From NCBI GenBank assembly GCA_000824805.1, contig CCNA01000061.1, forward strand, positions 62,001 through 126,000: 64,000 bases of DNA. The letters run 5' to 3'. Below, piece by piece: positions 1 to 7,009 of this stretch. The stretch comes from Mesorhizobium sp. SOD10. GTDB lineage: Bacteria; Pseudomonadota; Alphaproteobacteria; Rhizobiales; Rhizobiaceae. Both the position numbers and the translations under genes were made by a program. How positions within the stretch are numbered: the first letter of the stretch is position 1; every line of letters starts with the position of its first letter. A model generated the notes under the pieces. It did no database searches, was not told where the DNA came from, and worked only from the letters and a program-made list of their open reading frames with translations.

Positions 1-564
1 GCCCTGGACGGCCCGAACCATGGCATTTACGGCTTCAATGGGCTGCAGGCCGGTCTCGCGCACCAGCGTGCGCCAGGTGAAGAAGCTCAGCGCCACCCGC
101 AGCATCGCTTGCCGGCTGCCGCCAAGGCCTTCGCCGAGCACCCCCTGGCAGGTCGCGAAATACGGGCCGATGCTCCTCTCGACAGTCTCCCGGGTTGGCG
201 GGTGATGTTCGGCGTCGCGCAGCACGCTGGCCACCACGCCTTCATTGCGCCCGTACCATTCGTAGATCGCCAGCAGCGCGATCCGCATCCGTTCGCCTGA
301 ATCGGCCACCGCACGCCACGGGTCCGCGCCCGGCAGCGGATCGCTCTCCATGTGCGTGCTCGAGCAGGCCTGAAGCAGGCTCCGCTCATCGGGGAAGTGA
401 GCGTAGAGCGTGTGACGCTGAACGCCCGCGCGTTCGGCAACCATACTGAAGGACGTCGCCGCCGGGCCGATGCTGCCGTGCAGGTCGATGGCAGCCTGGA
501 CGATGCGGCGCCGGGTTTCCGTCTGCTGCTCGGCGCGGCGCTTGAGGGTATATTTGCGGGTCAT
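1..564 (-). CDS. TetR/AcrR-family transcriptional regulator (partial, runs off left edge)
   Basis: The reading frame is open from an ATG at 564 to the window edge (188 codons, no stop). The N-terminal ~65 residues have the TetR pattern: a basic start (MTRKYTLKRR), a helix, then a helix-turn-helix containing FSMVAERAGVQRHTLYAHFP. The rest is an alpha-helical ligand domain of the usual length, so few residues are missing. It is divergent from the MBL-fold gene at 710, and the 145-bp gap holds palindromes suited to a TetR dimer. It therefore probably represses itself and that hydrolase. The ligand is unknown. Confidence 0.85.
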   Translation of the reverse strand, partial: MTRKYTLKRRAEQQTETRRRIVQAAIDLHGSIGPAATSFSMVAERAGVQRHTLYAHFPDERSLLQACSSTHMESDPLPGADPWRAVADSGERMRIALLAIYEWYGRNEGVVASVLRDAEHHPPTRETVERSIGPYFATCQGVLGEGLGGSRQAMLRVALSFFTWRTLVRETGLQPIEAVNAMVRAVQG

Positions 565-573
565 TTCATTTCA

Positions 574-635
574 GTGCACATATCTGTGCACCCATTGTTG
601 ACAGGGATCTCATATTTCACTACACACATATGTAC
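574..635. promoter_or_regulatory. Divergent promoter with TetR-type operator palindromes
   Basis: GTGCAC-N6-GTGCAC lies at 574-591, and a related ACATATGT palindrome sits at 626-633. Between them is a -35-like TTGACA (598-603) with 17-nt spacing to TACACA (621-626) reading toward the MBL-fold gene. One palindrome abuts the regulator start and the other overlaps the -10, as expected for autorepression plus target repression. This was read by eye only. Confidence 0.5.
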
Positions 636-709
636 TTCGATTTAGGTCGAAGTCCAGCCCGGGATCGACCGGAGGAAGGAATGCAACCTCTATTTCTGCA
701 GGAGAACCC

Positions 710-1465
710 ATGGAAACGAAGATCGACGAAATCGCCGACGGCATCTACCGCCTCTCGACCTATGTGCCTGATATTGCGCCGCCCACCGGCTTCACTTTCA
801 ACCAGTTCCTCGTCCTCGGCGATGAGCCGCTGATGTTCCACACCGGTCTGCGGAAGATGTTCGCGCTCAACCGCGACGCGCTTGCCCGCATCATCGAGCC
901 GGAACGCCTGCGCTGGATTGGATTTGGCCATTTCGAGGCCGACGAATGCGGCGCCATGAACGAGTGGCTCGCCGTTGCGCCGCAGGCGACGGCCGCGCAC
1001 GGACAGACAGGCGTCTACGTGTCGCTCAACGATTTCGCGGATCGTGCGCCGCGGGTGCTGAAGGATGGCGAGGTGATAGACATCGGCGGCGGCAAGCGCG
1101 TGCGCTTCATCGATACACCGCACACGCCGCATGGCTGGGATGCCGGCGTCATGTACGAGGAATCGACCGGCACGCTGCTCTGCGGCGATCTGTTCACCCA
1201 ACTCGGCAATGACCGCGCGCTGACCGACGGCGATGTTGTCGGCCCGGCGATCGCCGCGGAGGATCTGTTCAAATACGCGGCACTCAATCCCGGCATGGGC
1301 ACGACGATCCGCGAGCTTGCCAAGCTCGCGCCACGCACTCTGGCGCTCATGCATGGTCCATCATTTTCCGGCGACGGGGCAGCGGCCCTGCGGGCGCTTG
1401 CCGAGGACTACGACCGCCGTGTCTCGGCTCAGATGGCCGAAGCCATGCAGAGGCTGGCAGCATGA
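710..1465 (+). CDS. MBL-fold metallo-hydrolase (flavodiiron/ODP-like)
   Basis: A 251-aa protein of the metallo-beta-lactamase fold. The motif GHFEADECG (about residues 73-81) is the H-x-E-x-D metal motif typical of the oxygen-binding diiron domain of flavodiiron proteins, not the classical HxHxDH. Later ligands are likely in DTPHTPHGWDAG (~129-140), LLCGD (~157-161) and MHGPSFSGDG (~224-233). No flavodoxin domain follows, so it is a stand-alone MBL domain. The start has a GGAG ribosome site. It is divergent from the TetR gene and probably controlled by it. The substrate is unknown. Confidence 0.8.
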   Translation: METKIDEIADGIYRLSTYVPDIAPPTGFTFNQFLVLGDEPLMFHTGLRKMFALNRDALARIIEPERLRWIGFGHFEADECGAMNEWLAVAPQATAAHGQTGVYVSLNDFADRAPRVLKDGEVIDIGGGKRVRFIDTPHTPHGWDAGVMYEESTGTLLCGDLFTQLGNDRALTDGDVVGPAIAAEDLFKYAALNPGMGTTIRELAKLAPRTLALMHGPSFSGDGAAALRALAEDYDRRVSAQMAEAMQRLAA

Positions 1466-1559
1466 GCGCGCCCGTGGAGGGCACGAAGACGGACTGCCGG
1501 GTCACCGGCGTCTGCGGCCGGCAGGGGCGCGCCTGCCCTAATGCCGGCTTCGCATGTCG

Positions 1560-1623
1560 CATCCTGCTTCGGGCTGAGAATGTCAGTCCGAAGCGGGATG
1601 GAGCCGCCCGATGGATCGGGCGG
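1560..1623. terminator. Two hairpins between convergent genes
   Basis: A 13-bp stem with one G-T pair (1560-1572 with 1588-1600) is followed by CCGCCCGAT-GG-ATCGGGCGG (1604-1623). They lie between the MBL-fold gene (+) and the exported protein gene (-). Neither has a clear T-tract, so bidirectional termination is an inference. Confidence 0.4.
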
Positions 1624-1663
1624 CGACCAGCTTGAACTCAACCCCGCAATCGGCTTGAGCCGG

Positions 1664-2131
1664 CTAACGCCAAAGGCAGACCTTGACGTTCTTCCCGACA
1701 TAGCAGGCACCTTCACGGCGAAGCTCTCCCCAGTCGCCTGCCTCGCCGTAAGTGTCGCGAATATCCCGGTTCGCATAGCCTGCCCAAGAATCTCCGTCCT
1801 TGTAGACAACGGCCCAGTAATCCTTCGACATTTCACCGGCCCCGCTATGCGTGTCGGGATAGTCGATGCCGGCAAAGACCTGTTTGGGCCCCTGGATGTT
1901 GAAATCGCCGCCCTTCTCGATTTGATAGGAGCATTTTCCGGAGATGCGGGTCTCGCCGTGAACGACCAGCAGGCAGCGGCCCCATTTATAGCCGCTCGGC
2001 AAACGGTGCTGCGGCTGCGCGTGCGAAGGCGAAAAGGAGAACGCAAGTGCAAGGGCAACCGCCATGGCTCGCCCGGTCAACAGCCAGTTCAAAGAGCGGC
2101 CGGACGCCGTTGGATTTCGCCCAGAGCGCAT
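1664..2131 (-). CDS. Small exported protein of unknown function
   Basis: 155 aa from an ATG at 2131, chosen because GGAGG lies 10 nt upstream; the longer open frame would read through repeat sequence. A basic N-region and the hydrophobic core AMAVALALAFSFSPSHA form a signal peptide (cleavage near residue 35). The mature part is about 120 residues and has four cysteines (in RCLLVV, GKCSY, GACYVG and VCLWR), so one or two disulfides are plausible. I do not recognise the family. It sits just outside the left element boundary and is probably core genome. Confidence 0.65.
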   Translation of the reverse strand: MRSGRNPTASGRSLNWLLTGRAMAVALALAFSFSPSHAQPQHRLPSGYKWGRCLLVVHGETRISGKCSYQIEKGGDFNIQGPKQVFAGIDYPDTHSGAGEMSKDYWAVVYKDGDSWAGYANRDIRDTYGEAGDWGELRREGACYVGKNVKVCLWR

Positions 2132-2262
2132 GTCGAACGATCCTCCGCAGGATGATCCCGAGATCATTTTATTATTGACCGGATGTTTGTCACGGGAAGG
2201 CTCGGAAATTTTATTCGCGAGGCCGATGCGGTGCGCTGAGGGATGTAGAGAAGCTCCGAGCC

Positions 2263-2290
2263 GCCCTCCTTCGCTAAAGCTTCGGAGGGC
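2263..2290. repeat. REP-like intergenic palindrome
   Basis: GCCCTCC (2263-2269) pairs with GGAGGGC (2284-2290), with an inner partly complementary loop. The surrounding 2210-2400 looks like generic rhizobial intergenic repeat sequence and has no credible gene. The left attachment repeat lies about 70 bp further on. The rest of the 2132-2516 gap holds only the upstream region of the gene at 1664 and of the integrase. Confidence 0.4.
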
Positions 2291-2358
2291 ATCCTGGTTC
2301 GTTCGCGCTGAAAGGAATTCGTCGGACTTGTCCTGCGAAGCGCGCAGCGCGAAGCAGG

Positions 2359-2373
2359 ATGGCGGAGAGGGAG
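2359..2373 (+). repeat. attL: left 15-bp direct repeat of the tRNA-Ser 3' end
   Basis: ATGGCGGAGAGGGAG is identical to 25914-25928 and in the same orientation. The right copy is the complement of the CCA end, discriminator, acceptor 3' strand and first T-stem bases of tRNA-Ser. This is the usual footprint of tyrosine-integrase insertion into a tRNA 3' end. The integrase gene begins 144 bp inward. The surrounding repeat-like sequence leaves some chance of coincidence. Confidence 0.7.
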
Positions 2374-2479
2374 TCCCCCTAACTGCTGTCCGCCATCGTC
2401 CTTCATAGTTTCGCAACCTATTGAAAATAGGTGTTTTTCTTTACTTCGCAGCCTTCGTTGTCTACCGTTGTTGCCTGTT

Positions 2480-2514
2480 GTCCCCACTGGAAAATGGGGA
2501 AGGAATTGGGGAAG
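2480..2514. other. Candidate integrase arm-type sites upstream of int
   Basis: TGGGGAAG occurs at 2495-2502 and 2507-2514, with the inverted CCCCACT just before (2482-2488). The same octamer occurs once near the other end, at 25854-25861, beside AGTGGGG. Repeated short motifs near both ends would suit arm-type binding by the N-terminal domain of a P4-type integrase. This is inference from position and repetition. Confidence 0.35.
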
Positions 2515-2516
2515 CG

Positions 2517-3713
2517 ATGGTCCGCACTCTTCAAAAGCTCTCTGACGCGAGAGCGAAATCAGACGCTCTCAAGCCCGGACGTCACAGTGATGGCGGCGGG
2601 CTCTATCTCAACGTCTCGCCATCCGGCTCGAAGTCTTGGCTCTTCATGTGGGTGAGGAACGGCAAGCGGCGGGAAATGGGTTTTGGCGCATATCCTGGCA
2701 TAACCCTGGCCAGCGCCCGAAGAAAGGCGATCGAGTACCGGGCCGCAGTCGCCGAAGGCCGCGACCCGATTGCCGAGAAGGCTAAGGACGCGGAGCCGAC
2801 GTTCGGCGAATGCGCCGACAAGTTTCTCGCTTCAATGGAGGCGTCTTGGCGCAATGACAAGCATCGCGCTCAATGGCGTATGACGTTGACTGAGTACTGC
2901 GGGACCATTCGCACGAAACGGGTTTCGGAGGTCGGCACAGATGAGGTGCTAGAAATCCTTCTGCCGATCTGGAACAGCAAGCCAGAGACGGCCTCCCGGC
3001 TTCGGGGCCGGATTGAGCGGGTGCTTGATTTTGCTAAGGCGAAGGGATGGCGCACAGGTGAAAACCCTGCCCTTTGGCGGGGACATCTGAAGAACGTCCT
3101 TCCGGCCCGCCAAAGGCTTTCCAGGGGGCATCACGCGGCTATGCCCTATGTAGATGTGCCACCCTTCATCAAGCGTCTTCGCAATGCCGAAGCTATGGCG
3201 GCAAGGGCCCTTGAATTTCTGATTCTGACCGCTGCCCGCTCTGGTGAAGTCTATGGTGCCGAGTGGTCGGAATTTGATCTCGATAAAGCCTTATGGGTCA
3301 TTCCTGCGGAACGCATGAAGGCTGCTGTGGAGCACCGGGTTCCGCTCTCGCCTCCAGCGTTGGACATCGTGAAATCACTATATGAAAGCCGGCTGTCAAA
3401 CAGATATGTCTTTCCAGGTCAGCGGACAAATCGTCCGTTGTCGTCGGCGGCCATGGAGATGCTGATGAGGCGCATGAAGGTGGACGCCTACACGGTTCAC
3501 GGGTTCCGATCTGCGTTTCGCGATTTTGCAGGCGACGAGACGGGCTTCCCTCGGGAAATAGCAGAGGCCGCTCTCTCCCACCGCGTTGGTGACGCGACTG
3601 AGAGGGCCTACCGTCGAGCTGATGCGGTGGAGAAGCGTCGGAAGCTGATGAGCGCTTGGGCGGCCTTTTGTACTGCCGAGAAGAAACATCGTGCGATCCA
3701 GTTGGTGGCTTGA
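2517..3713 (+). CDS. int: Tyrosine-type site-specific integrase (P4/CP4-57 type)
   Basis: 398 aa from an ATG at 2517; an upstream in-frame start at 2421 is less likely because the conserved N-terminal arm-binding domain begins at LQKLSDARAKSDALKPGRHS. Domains: DUF4102-like arm-binding (~1-90), SAM-like core-binding (~95-195), catalytic (~210-380). The catalytic set is complete: R241 (TAARSGE), H328 and R331 (HGFR), H355 (LSH), Y365 (RAYRR). It should recombine the element at the tRNA-Ser 3' end. It reads inward from the left att repeat, and its stop is followed almost at once by the next gene. Confidence 0.92.
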   Translation: MVRTLQKLSDARAKSDALKPGRHSDGGGLYLNVSPSGSKSWLFMWVRNGKRREMGFGAYPGITLASARRKAIEYRAAVAEGRDPIAEKAKDAEPTFGECADKFLASMEASWRNDKHRAQWRMTLTEYCGTIRTKRVSEVGTDEVLEILLPIWNSKPETASRLRGRIERVLDFAKAKGWRTGENPALWRGHLKNVLPARQRLSRGHHAAMPYVDVPPFIKRLRNAEAMAARALEFLILTAARSGEVYGAEWSEFDLDKALWVIPAERMKAAVEHRVPLSPPALDIVKSLYESRLSNRYVFPGQRTNRPLSSAAMEMLMRRMKVDAYTVHGFRSAFRDFAGDETGFPREIAEAALSHRVGDATERAYRRADAVEKRRKLMSAWAAFCTAEKKHRAIQLVA

Positions 3714-3715
3714 AA

Positions 3716-4177
3716 GTGACAAGATCGCAGGTCGGGTCCGCTGAGAGGGCCGCAGAGGAAATTCTTGAAGCGGCTTCCGACCATTCTGGCAAGGCTGACG
3801 CCCACGTCATCTACGCAATGGACTGGCTGCGTAGCGGACGTGAAGTAGAAGCGCGAGCCTACGTTGCAGACATTCTGCGCTCCGGACGCGCCTCTCCGGC
3901 CATGCAGGCCCTGGCAGCAGATTTGATAAATTCGCCTATTCCGACGAGAAGGCGAGGAAGGAAAGTTATCGAAAGACCAAGGGAGTGGATGGCCATCGGC
4001 TCGGCGTTTGAAGCGTACCGAGACCAAGGAATGACGTACGAAGCCGCGCTCGAAGAAGTAATGAACCATTTCGGCACGAAGAAGACCTCGACCGAAAACG
4101 CAATAAATTTCTATCTGAGGACGTCACGTACCATCGAGGCCCATGGAAAGGATGAGGAAAGCGATGCCTCGCTTTAA
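3716..4177 (+). CDS. Hypothetical element protein downstream of integrase
   Basis: About 153 aa. The start is uncertain: GTG at 3716 follows GGTGG by 7 nt, TTG at 3710 would overlap the integrase stop, and an ATG at 3656 lies inside int. The protein is helical and charged, with a basic patch TRRRGRKVIERPREW in the middle and a C-terminus that could be a small helical DNA-binding fold. I do not recognise a family. Tight packing behind int suggests co-transcription. A decayed copy of its sequence around MNHFGTKK appears at 5731. Confidence 0.65.
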   Translation: MTRSQVGSAERAAEEILEAASDHSGKADAHVIYAMDWLRSGREVEARAYVADILRSGRASPAMQALAADLINSPIPTRRRGRKVIERPREWMAIGSAFEAYRDQGMTYEAALEEVMNHFGTKKTSTENAINFYLRTSRTIEAHGKDEESDASL

Positions 4178-4254
4178 TCGCTCTTTTCGCGAGGTGCTTT
4201 CCTGAAAGTTATGTGAACAATGGGCGACCGTCTCCAACAACTGAGGACGGTCCC

Positions 4255-4509
4255 ATGTTCGTCAGCACTGAAATCACTCGCCCTGAATACGCCTGCTACA
4301 CCATCAAGGATTTTTGCCGCGCCTACGGTGTCAGTCGGTCCCTGGTCTACAAGGAAATGGCTGCCGGGAGGCTGACTGCGCGCAAAGCCGGGCGGCGCAC
4401 ATTGATCTTGAAGGAGGTGGCGGACGATTGGCTGCGCACACTTCCTATGGCCCGTTCTGGTCGGCCGTTGCAGGTCGGCGTGTCTAGCAAAAGGGGTCTG
4501 CAGACTTAG
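4255..4509 (+). CDS. AlpA/excisionase-like helix-turn-helix protein
   Basis: 84 aa from ATG 4255, which has GAGGA about 8 nt upstream; a GTG at 4213 would add 14 residues with no ribosome site. The core YTIKDFCRAYGVSRSLVYKE followed by MAAGRLTARKAGRRTLI is the MerR/AlpA-type fold: helix-turn-helix plus a wing that reads from a DNA-binding basic loop. In P4-like elements such proteins act as excisionase or transcriptional activators of int. Its place between int and the primase-like gene fits that role. Confidence 0.75.
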   Translation: MFVSTEITRPEYACYTIKDFCRAYGVSRSLVYKEMAAGRLTARKAGRRTLILKEVADDWLRTLPMARSGRPLQVGVSSKRGLQT

Positions 4510-4520
4510 GACCGGCCCAG

Positions 4521-5681
4521 GTGCCGTTGCTCCTTACGCCGTCGCAAACGGCGCGGAAGCTCGAATGTTTCGGCCGACTCGCGGAGCGAGCCTGCGATAG
4601 CGGTTTCCATCCGATTCCGATGAACGGCAAGATGCCGATGATCAAAGGCTGGAACAGTCGCCCGTTTGGCAAGCGTGCAATTGCCAATCTTCTTGCGCGC
4701 AGCCCCGAAACGGCGGGCGCGAACGTCGGGTTCCGCACCGGGCATCTTGTGGCGATCGACATTGACCATGAGGTCTTCGCGATAAGCCAGCGCATTGCCT
4801 ATGTCGTTCGCGGTGCGCTTGGCGACACACCGTTCGTTCGTGTTGGACGATGGCCAAGACAGATGCTCTTCTACCGGTCCCCGGAGCCGACTGCGTCGAC
4901 GTCTTTGGGCAAAGTCGACATCCTTGGGGCTGGGAAAATAGCCACAGTTGCCGGCATCCATCCCGACACCGGCACGCCCTATTACTGGCTTGAGGACTCC
5001 CTCCTGGACGTGACTTTCTCACAGGTGCCGTTGATCAACGCACAGCAAGTCCAAAAACTTGTTCGCTGGCTCAAGGACGACGAGGAAACCTACAAGCAGG
5101 CGACAACACAGGAGCTTTTCCGCGTCGCCACAGCGACCGCATCGCTTCTCGTGTCAGCACGCGCCAGGCGTCGCATCCCGTCTGGTCCCGTGGTCGAAGG
5201 TGAGCGAAATAACACACTCTTCCTTCGGCTTCTGGAGCCCGCGAGAGCGACTCGGTCGTATGCCGCCCTCCTTGCGATCGCCGATCGGGAGAACGCAAGC
5301 TTCTTGCCTCCGATGCGGGACGAGGAAGTTGATCGAGTTGCCAAGAGTGTCTGGGATTACCGCCAAGCTGGCAGGCTGCTGGTCAAAGGTCGCCAAGCAA
5401 CGGTGCTGCCGATCGACAAGGACGGAATCTTGAACCTGAAACCTGACGCCTTCTACCTCCTTGCTGTGCTGAAGACCACGCGCGCAAAGAAGACGTTCGA
5501 AATCCCTCAGAAAGCCACCGCGGCTCGCCTGGGCTGGGGTTCTGATCGCGTCAAGAAGGCAATCGACGGTCTGTTGGCGGCGGGCTACATTCGCATTGCC
5601 AGTCGGCAGATGCGTAATTCGACCAGCACCCTCGGGCGGCAGGTTCGTGCATTGATCGAATATGAATGGGGCCTGTTTTAG
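4521..5681 (+). CDS. Bifunctional DNA primase/polymerase-like replication protein
   Basis: 386 aa. Residues ~15-190 resemble the prim-pol (archaeo-eukaryotic primase) domain: PMNGKMPMIKGWNS, then GANVGFRTGHLVAIDID, whose two acidic residues would bind metal, and GKVDILGAGKIATVAG. A primase C-terminal-like helical region follows (EGERNNTLFLRLLE to DEEVDRVAKSVWDYR). The last ~100 residues look like a winged helix (ATAARLGWGSDRVKKAIDGL). No helicase domain is fused. It probably primes replication of the excised element. It starts 11 nt after the AlpA-like gene, likely in one operon. Confidence 0.75.
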   Translation: MPLLLTPSQTARKLECFGRLAERACDSGFHPIPMNGKMPMIKGWNSRPFGKRAIANLLARSPETAGANVGFRTGHLVAIDIDHEVFAISQRIAYVVRGALGDTPFVRVGRWPRQMLFYRSPEPTASTSLGKVDILGAGKIATVAGIHPDTGTPYYWLEDSLLDVTFSQVPLINAQQVQKLVRWLKDDEETYKQATTQELFRVATATASLLVSARARRRIPSGPVVEGERNNTLFLRLLEPARATRSYAALLAIADRENASFLPPMRDEEVDRVAKSVWDYRQAGRLLVKGRQATVLPIDKDGILNLKPDAFYLLAVLKTTRAKKTFEIPQKATAARLGWGSDRVKKAIDGLLAAGYIRIASRQMRNSTSTLGRQVRALIEYEWGLF

Positions 5682-5730
5682 TTGTCTTGTTATATTCGTC
5701 CTTGATTCAGGGACACGGCGGAGCCCTGCT

Positions 5731-5775
5731 ATGACCCATTTCGGCGTAAAGAAGTCCAACCCCATCACGCGTTAG
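5731..5775 (+). pseudogene. Remnant copy of the gene at 3716-4177 (14 codons)
   Basis: ATG ACC CAT TTC GGC and onward encode MTHFGVKKSNPITR and a stop. This resembles MNHFGTKKTST in the protein at 3716, with about 22 of 27 bases shared at DNA level. Homology ends abruptly. It sits in a 400-bp gap (5682-6083) that otherwise holds only the hairpin at 5802 and no gene I can support. Confidence 0.4.
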
Positions 5776-5801
5776 GTCGACGGGTTTTCTTTGGGTGATA
5801 T

Positions 5802-5824
5802 GGGGGTTCCCCCCCGTCCTTTTT
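5802..5824 (+). terminator. Possible terminator after the primase-like gene
   Basis: A G5-TT-C5 run (5802-5813) is followed by five T residues at 5820-5824. The stem is short and the loop tight, so this is a weak candidate. Confidence 0.35.
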
Positions 5825-6083
5825 GACAACTTCCGCTCGATCAAAAACCTCAACTTCTGCACACTCTTATCTGGCTCGAGCCTACGCGGAGCCGTCGAAC
5901 TGTATCGCAGTGCACCTAGGAAATGCCACGATGCAGTTTCGCTCGGTTGGATGGCGCTTCAGTGTGAAGGTGCCAGTTGCCGAGGAGTAAAGTCGCTATC
6001 GTCTTCATGAGGGCGTTACAGGTGGGTGGTCTTGAAACAAAAGGCGCGGCCGATCGTTTGCGATCTGCAACGATGGGTGCGCG

Positions 6084-6287
6084 ATGCCATCCACCTCGAT
6101 CAAGAAAACAGAGTATGATCCAGTCAGCAGGGTTCTCTCCGTCTGGTTCGTGGCCAGCGGCAAGCGCTACGATTTCGAGGGGGTGCCTCCGGAGACTTAC
6201 GCGGCGTTCCGGTCGGCGTTTGTCAAAGGCCGCTATTTCAACGAACACATTCGCAATCACTTCCGCTTTCGCCGCATTCCGAACTAA
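6084..6287 (+). CDS. KTSC-domain protein
   Basis: 67 aa covering a complete KTSC domain: YDPVSRVLSVWFVASGKRYDF, then GVPPETYAAFRSA and GRYFNEHIRNHFRFRRI. KTSC proteins are small beta-rich proteins, often fused to nucleases or lysyl-tRNA-synthetase-like proteins, with no settled function. It converges on the gene at 6284 with a 4-nt overlap of the 3' ends. No close upstream partner is visible. Confidence 0.8.
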   Translation: MPSTSIKKTEYDPVSRVLSVWFVASGKRYDFEGVPPETYAAFRSAFVKGRYFNEHIRNHFRFRRIPN

Positions 6288-6466
6288 GCGTCCATCTCAA
6301 GCGGTTCATGATCCGGCTGTTCGTGCCAAAGCACCTGTCGCATGTCTCTGCAGTCCACGATTTGATCGCATATCTCGCAGCGATAGAAATCCGTATCGTT
6401 CTCGGCGCCGGGTGGAATATGTACGGTGACCGCGTGCTGCGGCCCGAGTTCAGAGAGCTTTGTCAT
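6284..6466 (-). CDS. Small hypothetical protein with CxxC-type cluster
   Basis: 60 aa. The middle reads RCEICDQIVDCRD and then WHEQPDHEP, so three cysteines and two histidines could bind one zinc ion. It is last in a minus-strand trio (6883 to 6284), and its ATG overlaps the preceding stop by 4 nt. No family recognised. Confidence 0.6.
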   Translation of the reverse strand: MTKLSELGPQHAVTVHIPPGAENDTDFYRCEICDQIVDCRDMRQVLWHEQPDHEPLEMDA

Positions 6467-6702
6467 TCGGTGAGCTTCTCCACCGTTGCAATGATGGCCT
6501 TGGCCAACGCCTCGGCCTCACGAATGGGCTCCGGGCCATAGAGGCCGTCCACCATCTCCCGGCTTGGCAGCACGCCGGCCGGACAGGTCATCTCGATGGC
6601 CATCCTGATGAGGCCGAGCGCTTCGTCCAAGTCCTCCGCGGAGGTCGTAACCCAGGGTAGTGCGAGAAGGTCTTCGAAGCTCTCCGATTCAGCGTCAGTC
6701 AC
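6463..6702 (-). CDS. Hypothetical protein in minus-strand trio
   Basis: 79 aa from a GTG at 6702 that overlaps the end of the DUF3606 gene; an ATG at 6750 would add 16 residues but overlap by 56 nt. The sequence is acidic and helical (EDLDEALGLIRMAIEM, REAEALAKAIIATVEKL). The 4-nt overlap with the next gene supports translational coupling. I do not recognise a family. Confidence 0.6.
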   Translation of the reverse strand: MTDAESESFEDLLALPWVTTSAEDLDEALGLIRMAIEMTCPAGVLPSREMVDGLYGPEPIREAEALAKAIIATVEKLTE

Positions 6703-6883
6703 CGCGGAGCTTGTGGGCTTCGCGTTCAAGGGTCTTTCGGTCATTGCCATGCTGCCTAATCAGCTCTCGTACCTGTTGCACCGTCAGGCCAAGCTTGTTG
6801 GCGAAATGCTCCACCTCGTAATCCTCGTCGGCTGAAACTCTGTCGCGGTCGCGAAAATCCCGTTTGCTCTTGTCGTCTGCCAT
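6695..6883 (-). CDS. DUF3606-domain protein
   Basis: 62 aa. Residues ~12-58 match the DUF3606 pattern: DRDRVSADEDYEVEHFANKL, then GLTVQQVRELIRQHGNDR. DUF3606 proteins are short helical proteins common in rhizobial accessory regions, with no known function. AGGAG lies 7 nt before the ATG. It is first in a three-gene minus-strand operon and divergent from the DNA ligase at 7010. Confidence 0.8.
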   Translation of the reverse strand: MADDKSKRDFRDRDRVSADEDYEVEHFANKLGLTVQQVRELIRQHGNDRKTLEREAHKLRGD

Positions 6884-6934
6884 GTTGCATCTCCTGGCCT
6901 GTCACTTGTGAACAGCAGCAGCGAAGGAATGTTC

Positions 6935-6954
6935 CCATTAGCCATAGCTAATGG
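6935..6954. promoter_or_regulatory. 20-bp palindrome in divergent promoter region
   Basis: CCATTAGC-CATA-GCTAATGG, a perfect 8-bp inverted repeat with a 4-nt spacer, lies between the divergent DUF3606 and ligase genes. Its AT-rich context and central place suggest an operator serving both genes. Confidence 0.45.
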
Positions 6955-7009
6955 AACTGAAGCAACCCTGCGCTATTGAATTAAATTCGAGTAATTGCGT
7001 GGAGTCCCG

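Noticed and set aside
2164..2487. 107-codon minus-strand frame over the left att region
   Set aside because: Its translation is repeat-derived sequence with no ribosome site, and it crosses the attachment repeat and the integrase start.
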